A stretch of DNA of 34,290 nucleotides from UBA4124 sp964577515. GTDB lineage: Bacteria > Patescibacteriota > Minisyncoccia > Phycocordibacterales > UBA9973. Shown piece after piece: positions 15,996-23,554 of this stretch. Location: the NCBI GenBank assembly GCA_964577515.1, contig CAZNZN010000006.1, positions 1 through 34,290 on the forward strand, written 5' to 3'. The number at the start of each line of letters is the position of its first letter. Positions within the stretch are counted from its first letter, which is position 1. The translations under genes and the position numbers were made by a program. The notes under the pieces were generated by a model. That model was not told the DNA's origin, ran no database searches, and saw nothing but the letters and a program-made list of their open reading frames with translations.

Positions 15996-16305
15996 ATTTC
16001 TTTTTCTTTGGAGCATCCTTTCGCTTTACGGTCGGAGCTTTTTTCGCAAGTACATTTTTCTTTTTTGCTTCTATTACCCCAGCCTTCACGAGCATGTTAT
16101 GCGCAGTATCTGAAACCTGAACACCATTTTTGATCCAGTGAAGAATACGATCTTTTTTGAGTTCTACCTTGTCACTCTTGAGAGTATAGGCACCGAGAAT
16201 CTCCAAAAACTTCCCACTTTGCGGACCATTTTTTGATTCGGTCACTACAAGGCGAAACGCTGCTTCGTTCTTGCGACCAATACGTTGTAGTCTTATCTTT
16301 AACAT
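15994..16305 (-). CDS. rpsP: 30S ribosomal protein S16
   Basis: The 103-residue protein starts at ATG 16305 with MLKIRLQRIGRKNEAAFRLV, the canonical S16 N-terminus. SGKFLEILGAYTLKS and the helix DRILHWIKNGVQVSDTAHNM follow. It binds 16S rRNA early in 30S assembly. The C-terminal 25 residues are a Lys/Ala-rich tail ending KDAPKKKK, longer than the minimal S16. A promoter at 16343-16315 would start transcription about 3 nt before the ATG, making this mRNA effectively leaderless. The gene is divergent from rnr. Confidence 0.97.
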   Translation of the reverse strand: MLKIRLQRIGRKNEAAFRLVVTESKNGPQSGKFLEILGAYTLKSDKVELKKDRILHWIKNGVQVSDTAHNMLVKAGVIEAKKKNVLAKKAPTVKRKDAPKKKK

Positions 16306-16314
16306 GTGCACGGA

Positions 16315-16343
16315 AATATAGCAGGAAAACAAAAAGACGTCAA
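16315..16343 (-). promoter_or_regulatory. rpsP promoter (TTGACG-17-TATATT)
   Basis: On the minus strand TTGACG (16343-16338) and TATATT (16320-16315) have the ideal 17-bp spacing. Nine nucleotides separate the -10 box from the rpsP ATG, so the predicted transcript starts at about 16308 and has a leader of about 3 nt. Confidence 0.8.
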
Positions 16344-16370
16344 ACGCTTCTCTGTCCTTAGAAAGAGAGC

Positions 16371-16381
16371 TATGGTAGAGT
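16371..16381 (+). promoter_or_regulatory. Possible -10 region of rnr (TATGGT / TAGAGT)
   Basis: Two overlapping -10-like hexamers, TATGGT (16371-16376) and TAGAGT (16376-16381), lie 11 and 6 nt before the rnr ATG. The -35 match is poor (TTCTCT at 16348 for the first). If either is used, the rnr mRNA has almost no leader. This is a weak call. Confidence 0.3.
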
Positions 16382-16387
16382 ACAACA

Positions 16388-18322
16388 ATGGAACCGCTAA
16401 ACGTTGGAGCTCATTTTGAAGGCTCAATCAATATTTCTACAAAAGGCACTGGATATGTAAAAGTTCGCGATTTAGGTATTTCAATAGAAATACCTCGAGA
16501 AAGCCTCAATCGAGCATTTCATAGTGACACAGTTCTTGTTGAAGTAACTGAGCTCCCTAGCGCCTCACACGATAACCCGTACGGAAAAGTTATCGATATC
16601 ACACGACGTGCCAAGGTGGGATATGCAGGGACACTCTCCTTTGAACAAGGCGCACACTGTATCGTCACAAACGATGGGCGCATGTACACTCCTATTGTCA
16701 TCCCTCAAGAAAATCTTGGAGGAGCAAAACAAGGAGATAAGGTTTTTTGTGCTATTACTGACTGGCCTGACCCAATGGGAACCCCTGTAGGAGCAGTGAC
16801 TCGAGTTCTTGGAAAACCACTCGAGAACAACGCTGAGATGCTCTCGCTTGCACTTGAGAAAGGTTTTGATGATAGCTACCCTGCTGAAGTAGAAGCAGAA
16901 GCTAAGGCGATCCATGAACACGGGATTACTCCTGATGAAATCACTGGGCGAAGAGATTTTCGTCACATTACTACGTTTACGATTGACCCTGCCGATGCAA
17001 AAGATTTTGACGATGCTATTTCAGTACAATTTCTTCCAAACGGCAACACCGAGATAGGTATTCATATCGCCGATGTTTCTCACTATGTACGTCCAGGGAC
17101 TGCTATTAACACAGAGGCCTACCGACGCGCGACAAGTGTGTACCTCGTCGATCGTACTATTCCTATGCTTCCTGAGGTGCTTTCAAACGACCTCTGCTCG
17201 CTCAACCCTGACGTTGATCGGCTCACCATGAGTGCGGTGTTCGAAATAGCTCCTGACTTTTCTATTAAAAATGAATGGTTTGGAAAAACAGTGATTCATT
17301 CACATCAACGATTTACGTATGAAAACGCACAACAAGTGCTCGATTCAAAAGAAGGACCGTTTCTAAAAGAGCTCGAAGCAGCACTTGCAATAGCACAAGA
17401 TTTAGAAAAAAAACGCTTCAAAGATGGAGCTATGTCTATTGACCAAGATGAGGTCAAGTTCACTCTAGACGCAACAGGGCATCCTATAGGGGTATATATA
17501 AAAACACGCGGAGAGACACATCACATGATTGAAGAACTCATGTTGCTTGCAAACAGAAAAGTCGCTGAGTTTATTGCGACACACGAAAAAAATGCTGATC
17601 CTATTTTTGTTTATCGTATTCACGACAAACCTGACCTCGACCGTATGGCAGATCTGCATCTGTTTCTCAAGCGACTAGGACACAACCTCCCTCTCGACAA
17701 AGACGGAATAATCCCCTCACGTGCGCTCAACACTCTCATGAAAGAACTTGAGGGAAAACCAGAACAAGAAACTATCCAAACAGCAATCGTTCGCTCAATG
17801 GCAAAAGCTATCTACTCAACAAAAAATATCGGACACTACGGACTCGCATTCAAGTACTACACTCATTTTACCTCTCCTATTCGTCGATACCCTGATCTTG
17901 TGGTACACCGACTTCTTTTTGAGTATCTTCATGACAAGCACATTAGTCGTGACCACCTCGAGGAATACAACAAAATATCAGCGCACTCTTCACAACGTGA
18001 GAAAGAAGCAGCTGATGCAGAACGAGCATCTATCAAGTACAAACAAACAGAATACATGGCTGACCGTATTGGAAAACAATTTGAAGGAAGTATCACCGGT
18101 GTCTCACAAAACGGCATATTTGTTGAAGAAAAAGAAAGTAAATGTGAAGGAATGATTCGTCTACGAGATCTTGGAAACGACTACTTCGAATACAATGAAA
18201 AAGAATTGGCTGTTGTCGGAAAAAGCACCAAGAAAACATTTCGCATAGGAGACAAAGTATCTTTTACTGTTACCAATGCAGATATACAGAAACGATTAAT
18301 TGATTACAAACTAAAAGCGTAA
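16388..18322 (+). CDS. rnr: Ribonuclease R (RNB-family 3'-5' exoribonuclease)
   Basis: The 644-residue enzyme degrades structured RNA from the 3' end. The N-terminus begins with a cold-shock-like OB domain (GSINISTKGTGYVKVRDL) and a second one follows. The RNB catalytic domain starts with TFTIDPADAKDFDDAIS (about 196-212), containing the metal-binding aspartates, followed by IGIHIADVSHYV and YTHFTSPIRRYPDLVVHRLL. A C-terminal S1 domain (FEGSITGVSQNGIFVEE) closes it. Compared with the E. coli protein (about 810 residues) it lacks the N-terminal helix-turn-helix and the long basic tail. It overlaps the next gene by one base (TAATG), so the two are probably translationally coupled. Confidence 0.96.
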   Translation: MEPLNVGAHFEGSINISTKGTGYVKVRDLGISIEIPRESLNRAFHSDTVLVEVTELPSASHDNPYGKVIDITRRAKVGYAGTLSFEQGAHCIVTNDGRMYTPIVIPQENLGGAKQGDKVFCAITDWPDPMGTPVGAVTRVLGKPLENNAEMLSLALEKGFDDSYPAEVEAEAKAIHEHGITPDEITGRRDFRHITTFTIDPADAKDFDDAISVQFLPNGNTEIGIHIADVSHYVRPGTAINTEAYRRATSVYLVDRTIPMLPEVLSNDLCSLNPDVDRLTMSAVFEIAPDFSIKNEWFGKTVIHSHQRFTYENAQQVLDSKEGPFLKELEAALAIAQDLEKKRFKDGAMSIDQDEVKFTLDATGHPIGVYIKTRGETHHMIEELMLLANRKVAEFIATHEKNADPIFVYRIHDKPDLDRMADLHLFLKRLGHNLPLDKDGIIPSRALNTLMKELEGKPEQETIQTAIVRSMAKAIYSTKNIGHYGLAFKYYTHFTSPIRRYPDLVVHRLLFEYLHDKHISRDHLEEYNKISAHSSQREKEAADAERASIKYKQTEYMADRIGKQFEGSITGVSQNGIFVEEKESKCEGMIRLRDLGNDYFEYNEKELAVVGKSTKKTFRIGDKVSFTVTNADIQKRLIDYKLKA

Positions 18323-19764
18323 TGATAGGAAGAATCATCATACTACTAGGGCTTGGCACCGCAATCATCTATGGAGTGATGGCATTTCGAGCACGCACCC
18401 TCATTACACCAAAAGACGCTTTTGCAACTATCACACAACAAAACTCTGAAACAAAAAAAGTGGCAATCTCTGGTATCACCATGTTCAGAGGAAATACTAC
18501 CCGTACACTCTACGGAACAGGACCGATACCTACGACACCAACAGTGCTCTGGCAATACCCTGAAGATCATCCGCTCTGCGCCCCTTCTACTGTAGCAGGC
18601 GTAACAAAAGTCTGGTGCGGAAATGGTTGGACCGGTCAACCGGTAGTATGGGAACGTCCTGATGGGGTTACAGAAATAATTTTTGGTGCATATGACAAAA
18701 AGATACATTTTGTAAACGCAGAAACAGGAAAAGAGACTCGCCCTTCATTTGCCACAGGCGATATTATCAAAGGATCCGTTACACTGGATCCTGATGGGTA
18801 CCCGCTACTCTATAGTGGTTCACGCGACAATTTCTATCGTATCATCGCACTCGATAGAGATACCCCTACTGAACTTTGGCGTATTGAAGCACGTGTGAGC
18901 GATGGTGTATGGAACAATGATTGGGATGGAAACGGGCTCATTGAAAATGACATTTTATATGAGGGAAGTGAAAACGGACTATTTCATATCATTAAACTTA
19001 ACCGAGGGTATGACAAAGATGGACATGTTACTGTTGCACCGAAAGAACTCTTCACTATCCCCTCTTTTTCTAACTCTTTTATTCAAATCGTAGGTGATGA
19101 TGATTTAAGTATTGAAAGTTCTCCAATGAAACTTGGTGACACTGTTTTTATTGCAAATTCAGGAGGAAGGATTCTTGGTATAGATACAAAAAACATTTTA
19201 AACGGTGCAGCGCCGATTGTATTTGATTTTTGGACTGGGGATGATACTGACGCGACACTTATTGCTGACAAAGAGGGGTATATTTATGCAGTATCAGAAG
19301 ACGAACGACTCAACGCACGATCAAAAGAAGTGGGGCAAATTATGAAACTTGACCCACGAAATCCTGAGAATCCGCTTATATGGAGTATTCATGTTCCAGC
19401 AAAGCTTGGTATTACTGGAGGGGTGTGGGCAACACCAGCACTATACAGCGGGTACCTCTATGTTCCAACAAACCCTGGAGAGCTCCTTACAATCAACACA
19501 ACCACAGGTACGATAACGGACCGAAAATACGTCGGTACACACAGCTGGTCTTCTCCAAACATCATTGATGGCGTCTTAACACTAGGAACCTGCGAAGGAA
19601 CTCTCAACGCATATACACTGGAAACACCCCAAATACCTGAACTACTCTGGAGTCTTCCTATAAAAAACAAGGGGTGCATAGAGTCTACCCCTGCGGTCTG
19701 GAAAGGAAACTTTTATTTTGGGACACGTGAGGGGTATATCTTTAAAGTAGGACAACAACAATAA
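18322..19764 (+). CDS. Exported PQQ-type beta-propeller protein
   Basis: The 480-residue protein has an N-terminal hydrophobic segment (IIILLGLGTAIIYGVMAF) that acts as a signal or anchor. The rest contains repeated propeller blades: VLWQYPEDH, IIFGAYDKKIHFVNAETG, LYSGSRDNFYRIIALDRDT, LYEGSENGLFHIIKLNRG, IYAVSEDERLNARS, LYVPTNPGELLTINTTTG, LGTCEGTLNAYTLETP and YFGTREGYIFKVG. Such W/G-rich blades occur in PQQ-binding dehydrogenases and in the BamB scaffold; quinone-binding catalytic residues cannot be identified here. The acidic sequence DWDGNGLIENDILYEG resembles a calcium-binding loop. The ATG shares its A with the rnr stop. The role is unknown; an extracytoplasmic scaffold or sensor is likely. 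Confidence 0.8.
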   Translation: MIGRIIILLGLGTAIIYGVMAFRARTLITPKDAFATITQQNSETKKVAISGITMFRGNTTRTLYGTGPIPTTPTVLWQYPEDHPLCAPSTVAGVTKVWCGNGWTGQPVVWERPDGVTEIIFGAYDKKIHFVNAETGKETRPSFATGDIIKGSVTLDPDGYPLLYSGSRDNFYRIIALDRDTPTELWRIEARVSDGVWNNDWDGNGLIENDILYEGSENGLFHIIKLNRGYDKDGHVTVAPKELFTIPSFSNSFIQIVGDDDLSIESSPMKLGDTVFIANSGGRILGIDTKNILNGAAPIVFDFWTGDDTDATLIADKEGYIYAVSEDERLNARSKEVGQIMKLDPRNPENPLIWSIHVPAKLGITGGVWATPALYSGYLYVPTNPGELLTINTTTGTITDRKYVGTHSWSSPNIIDGVLTLGTCEGTLNAYTLETPQIPELLWSLPIKNKGCIESTPAVWKGNFYFGTREGYIFKVGQQQ

Positions 19765-19770
19765 ACAAAG

Positions 19771-19855
19771 AAGCGCCGGACACTGACTGTGCCGACGCCT
19801 ACTTACTAACCCATTGTTCATCCAAGTACCATGATAGCACGTATGGTTAGTATTG
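19771..19855. other. Structured intergenic element before secG (possible RNA)
   Basis: Two separate pairings fill the gap between the propeller gene and secG. GCG-CGG-CAC pairs with GTG-CCG-CGC (within about 19771-19798) around a TGACT loop, with one mismatch and one bulge. TACTAACC and GGTTAGTA (about 19802-19853) form a perfect 8-bp arm pair enclosing about 35 nt that includes a small ACCAT/ATGGT hairpin. No T run follows on either strand, so this is not an ordinary terminator. It matches no RNA family known to me, and the strand is undecided. Confidence 0.35.
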
Positions 19856-19883
19856 TCAACACCTCGCCTCTTTCAGCATTTTC

Positions 19884-19892
19884 TGTTACAAT
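19884..19892 (+). promoter_or_regulatory. Extended -10 promoter of secG (TGTTACAAT)
   Basis: TG at 19884-19885, one base, then TACAAT (19887-19892) forms an extended -10 element. The expected start at about 19899 gives a leader of about 11 nt before the secG ATG at 19910. No good -35 box is present, as is usual for extended -10 promoters. Confidence 0.55.
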
Positions 19893-19909
19893 CAACACTG
19901 TTTAATCTT

Positions 19910-20134
19910 ATGACACACACACTTCAAATCATTCAAATTATTGCTAGTATTGCACTTATTATCTTAGTACTTATCCAGAGAAGTCAGGGAGATGCTGGCG
20001 GGATGTTTGGAGGAGAAGGTACCTCTTTCTTGCAAACTCGACGCGGGGCTGAACGATTTATTTTTGTTTTGACAGTGATTGTTGCAATCGTTTTTGTTGC
20101 GGGAAGCCTCGCTTCTATTATTCTTGCTCGCTAA
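19910..20134 (+). CDS. secG: Preprotein translocase subunit SecG
   Basis: The 74-residue protein has two membrane helices (about 3-21 and 50-71). Between them is the conserved SecG loop IQRSQGDAGGMFGGEG, followed by SFLQTRRGAERF. SecG joins SecYE and eases SecA-driven protein export. The ATG at 19910 gives the standard N-terminus; the frame is open further upstream to 19853, but that would add a non-homologous 19 residues and overlap the promoter. It is followed by a hairpin and the peptide-binding protein gene. Confidence 0.93.
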   Translation: MTHTLQIIQIIASIALIILVLIQRSQGDAGGMFGGEGTSFLQTRRGAERFIFVLTVIVAIVFVAGSLASIILAR

Positions 20135-20147
20135 TCCTTACCACGAC

Positions 20148-20168
20148 TTCAAAAGTTCTGCTTTTGAA
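20148..20168 (+). repeat. Hairpin between secG and the substrate-binding protein gene
   Basis: TTCAAAAG (20148-20155) and CTTTTGAA (20161-20168) form a perfect 8-bp stem with a 5-nt loop. No T run follows, so termination would be weak. It lies 18 nt before the next start codon and may modulate processing or translation of the downstream gene. Confidence 0.4.
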
Positions 20169-20185
20169 AGGGGCCTTGCGTATAT

Positions 20186-21697
20186 ATGAGTTCATTTTTT
20201 TCATTTTTAAAAACAAAAAAAATACTAAAAAAAGAAGATTACGCGCTATTGTTCACCCAGCCTTTCACGCTTGCAAAAGCGATGCTGACTGTATGTCTTA
20301 CTACGGCAGCAATTGTAGCACTATTGTTAGTCCAAAAAATAAGCCATTATTTCAGCGTTGCAATACCTGATTATGGTGGCACTATCCAGGAAGGAGTTAT
20401 TGGCGCGCCACGGTTTATTACTCCACTTATCGCAACAACAGATACCGATCGATTACTTGTGCGTCTGTTATTTAGCGGGGTTATTGCATACGACCCTATG
20501 ACACAAACAGTGACCCCTTTACTTACTGAAAACATAACAACTAACAGCGATAACACAAGCATTGCCATCACATTAAAAAAGGGGGTGAACTTTTCTGACG
20601 GAACACCAATGACAAGCGCTGATGTAGCATTTTCATTTCAAATGTACAGTGCACTAGCAAGTACAACAAAGGAACAAATGGCATGGGATAGTATTGTTGT
20701 ACAGACACCAGATGACTACACAGTGACGCTTTCTACGAACAACAAAGCGCTTTCTCTTTTCTCTTACGCGGCAAGTCCTGTTATTTCAAAAAAACAGTGG
20801 GAAAATGTCCCGATAGCCTCCCTCAAAGAAAGCACCAACGCACTACATCCTGTTGGAACAGGACCTTTTGCGCTTTCACACATAAGTTATAAAAATACTA
20901 TTCCTGACAAGGTGTACTTAAAACGAAACTCACGATCAGTAACAAAAAAAGTGTTCCCTGAAAAAGTAATCGTCACTCTTTTTGCGAACCAGCTCGCACT
21001 ACAACAAGCACTTGAAAATGGAACCAGTAACAGTACGATTGCTCTTGCACCGACATTTATTACCGAAAAAATGCAACGAGCGTACACGGCAAAGCAATAC
21101 CCAACGGCTACGGTTGTAGGGATTTTTAAACAACAACAAACAACACAAGAACTACAAAAACTACTTGAAATAATAAGTCCAATATTTGACAGAAACAGAA
21201 TTGTTGCTACAATTGAAAACGGTTATGGTATTCCCCTTGGGGATACTACCACCACTAGTGACACTGTACTTAGTGGATTGGAACGACTCGGATACAAGAA
21301 AGACGCACAAGGTTTCGTCACCAAACAAGGAACACCTCTGCGACTATCTATTGCACTACGGAAGGATACCGAACTACTTGATACTGCAGCAGTGATTGCA
21401 GAAAACCTCCAAACTATTGGTATCGCTACAGATATAAAAGTATTCGATCAAGGAATGTATATTGATGAGATAGGAAGACAGTCATTTTCTCTCCTTTTGG
21501 AGAAAACTGATACTCCACCAACAGGATACACTCTTGCCATCCCTTTCTACAGAAAAACAATTACACATATCACCACAGAAGATATTTTCCTCCCCGATAC
21601 AATCAGTATCTCAACAAAGGAACATTATTGGGAAAGCATTCCTTCGTGGTCAATGAAAAAAGATATGGTATGGAAGTGGTTCGCTAATAAAAAATAA
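20186..21697 (+). CDS. ABC-type peptide/nickel substrate-binding protein (SBP_bac_5 family), orphan
   Basis: The 503-residue protein has a basic N-terminus and one hydrophobic segment (AMLTVCLTTAAIVALLLV, about 32-50). No clear lipobox follows, so it is probably membrane-tethered by an uncleaved helix. The rest matches the OppA/DppA fold: RFITPLIATTDTDRLLVRLL, then ITLKKGVNFSDGTPMTSADV, the hallmark segment of the family, then HPVGTGPFAL. It should bind oligopeptides or a similar ligand outside the cell. No OppBCDF-like permease or ATPase gene is adjacent. It is packed between secG and RNase J, and its stop is 2 nt before the rnj ATG. Confidence 0.88.
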   Translation: MSSFFSFLKTKKILKKEDYALLFTQPFTLAKAMLTVCLTTAAIVALLLVQKISHYFSVAIPDYGGTIQEGVIGAPRFITPLIATTDTDRLLVRLLFSGVIAYDPMTQTVTPLLTENITTNSDNTSIAITLKKGVNFSDGTPMTSADVAFSFQMYSALASTTKEQMAWDSIVVQTPDDYTVTLSTNNKALSLFSYAASPVISKKQWENVPIASLKESTNALHPVGTGPFALSHISYKNTIPDKVYLKRNSRSVTKKVFPEKVIVTLFANQLALQQALENGTSNSTIALAPTFITEKMQRAYTAKQYPTATVVGIFKQQQTTQELQKLLEIISPIFDRNRIVATIENGYGIPLGDTTTTSDTVLSGLERLGYKKDAQGFVTKQGTPLRLSIALRKDTELLDTAAVIAENLQTIGIATDIKVFDQGMYIDEIGRQSFSLLLEKTDTPPTGYTLAIPFYRKTITHITTEDIFLPDTISISTKEHYWESIPSWSMKKDMVWKWFANKK

Positions 21698-21699
21698 TT

Positions 21700-23547
21700 A
21701 TGACAGATCAAAAACAAAACACAGAAAAAAAGTTTAACCAAAACAAACGACGTAGTTTTAACAATAGAAAATTTCAACGGCGCCCTGCGCATCCTCCTGT
21801 AGAAATATCAAACGCACCTATCGCACTCTCAGAGCAAAAGACAGCACACATCCCTGACGTTGCGCCAGGAGTAATCCGTATTGTTCCACTTGGAGGAGTT
21901 GAGGAAATTGGAAAGAATATGACCGCTATCGAAATCGGTGACGATATTATCGTAATCGATGCTGGAATGGAGTTTGCAAAAGATACTACACCAGGTATCG
22001 ACTACGTAATTCCAAACACACGCTATCTCGAAGAACGAAAACATAAAATCCGCGCACTTATTGTGACACATGGACACCTTGACCACATTGGAGGAGTCCC
22101 TCTTGTGCTTTCTCGCATCGGGAACCCACCAGTGTACTCTCGAAACCTTACTGTGCTTTTGATGCGCAAGCGTCAGGCAGAGTTCTCTCACCTTCCACCA
22201 ATGAATGCAATAAACGTGGAAAAAGACCAAGTGGTGACACTCGGTAATATAAAAGTGCGCTTCTGGGGTGTAACACACACCATCCCTGACTCAATGGGAG
22301 TTATTGTTGAGACACCATACGGATGGATTCTCAACCCTGGAGACTACAAACTTGATCAAGTAGATGGTGTTGTAAGTGATGCTGAGGAAAAGGAATACAA
22401 AATCTTTGATGAGAACAAGACACTACTTCTCATGACTGACTCAACAAACATTGAGAACGAAGGATTTGCAACACCAGAAATTAAAGTGCATCAAGGACTT
22501 GAGCGCATCATCACTGAAAACAAAAACGGTCGTCTCTTTATTGCAGCGTTTGCATCACACATAACCCGTCTCATCAAAATTATTGAGATTGCTGAGAAAC
22601 TTGGAAAGAAAGTTGTTGTTGAAGGTCGCTCAATGAAGAACAACATGGCAGTGGTAATCGAAGCAGGGCTTTTGAAAGCAAAAAAAGATACCCTCATTAC
22701 TCTGGAAGAGATGAGCAACTATCCTCAAAGTAGGATCATCGTGCTTATCACAGGAGCACAAGGAGAAGAGTTTGGAGCACTTAACCGTGCAGCAAACAAG
22801 ACACACACAAAACTTCGCCTCGAGAAAGGTGACACTATCATTCTTTCTGCGTCTATTGTTCCTGGAAATGAAGTAGCCGTTGCTCGACTTAAAGACGGAC
22901 TTGCACGCCAAGGCGTTAAAATTGTTACATTCCGAACATCAGGAGAAGACTACGTACACGCAACAGGACATGGAAACAAAGAAGATATCAAATGGCTCCA
23001 CAACAAGGTGAAAGAGCAGTTTTTCATCCCTATTCACGGGCACCACTATATGTTGCAGTCTCACAAACAACTTGCAATGAGTGTAGGAATTCCTGAAGAT
23101 CACATTGTTGTTCCTGATAACGGAAGTATCATCGAAATCACTGATAATGGAACCAAGATCAGTATTCGAAAAGAAAAAGCTCCTGCAAATCCTATGATTG
23201 TGGATGGATTCTCTGTAGGTGATGAACAAAACGTAGTACTTCGCGACCGTCAACTGCTTGCTGAAGATGGTATGTTCGTAGTGATTGCAACAGTAGATGC
23301 ACGCACAGGACTTCTCCGAAAATCTCCTGACATCATTTCTCGAGGGTTTGTCTATCTCAAAGAATCTCAAGAACTACTTCGTCATACACGAACACTTATA
23401 AAACGTATCGTAGAAACAGCGTATAAAAACCCACATACAGTAAACATCGATGCAGTAAAAAACAACATCGCTGACACTGTTGGGAAATACCTTCTCCAAA
23501 AAACAGCGAAGCGTCCTCTTGTAATACCTGTTATACTTAGCTTCTAA
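21700..23547 (+). CDS. rnj: Ribonuclease J
   Basis: The 615-residue metallo-beta-lactamase/beta-CASP nuclease matures and degrades RNA by endonuclease and 5'-3' exonuclease action. The zinc motif HGHLDH (124-129) is complete, and the beta-lactamase fold continues through WILNPGDYKLDQ and LLMTDSTNIENEGF. The beta-CASP region includes GRLFIAAFASHITRLIKI, and IPIHGHHYMLQSHKQLA supplies the late metal ligand. The first 55 or so residues are a basic, Asn/Arg/Gln-rich tail, making it longer than the usual 550-560 residues; this tail may bind RNA. Its presence with RNase R, and without RNase E in the window, fits a Gram-positive-like RNA decay scheme. Confidence 0.97.
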   Translation: MTDQKQNTEKKFNQNKRRSFNNRKFQRRPAHPPVEISNAPIALSEQKTAHIPDVAPGVIRIVPLGGVEEIGKNMTAIEIGDDIIVIDAGMEFAKDTTPGIDYVIPNTRYLEERKHKIRALIVTHGHLDHIGGVPLVLSRIGNPPVYSRNLTVLLMRKRQAEFSHLPPMNAINVEKDQVVTLGNIKVRFWGVTHTIPDSMGVIVETPYGWILNPGDYKLDQVDGVVSDAEEKEYKIFDENKTLLLMTDSTNIENEGFATPEIKVHQGLERIITENKNGRLFIAAFASHITRLIKIIEIAEKLGKKVVVEGRSMKNNMAVVIEAGLLKAKKDTLITLEEMSNYPQSRIIVLITGAQGEEFGALNRAANKTHTKLRLEKGDTIILSASIVPGNEVAVARLKDGLARQGVKIVTFRTSGEDYVHATGHGNKEDIKWLHNKVKEQFFIPIHGHHYMLQSHKQLAMSVGIPEDHIVVPDNGSIIEITDNGTKISIRKEKAPANPMIVDGFSVGDEQNVVLRDRQLLAEDGMFVVIATVDARTGLLRKSPDIISRGFVYLKESQELLRHTRTLIKRIVETAYKNPHTVNIDAVKNNIADTVGKYLLQKTAKRPLVIPVILSF

Positions 23548-23554
23548 GAAGCTA
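23538..23554 (+). repeat. Hairpin holding the rnj stop codon in its loop
   Basis: TAGCTTC (23538-23544) pairs perfectly with GAAGCTA (23548-23554). The three-base loop is the TAA stop of rnj, and the last A is the first base of the MFS gene start codon. The hairpin may couple or restrain translation of the second gene. A TATACT (23532-23537) next to it could also be a -10 box. Confidence 0.45.

Noticed and set aside
19853..19909. N-terminal extension of secG
   Set aside because: It would place the extended -10 promoter inside the gene and adds 19 residues not found in SecG; the ATG at 19910 gives the canonical N-terminus.
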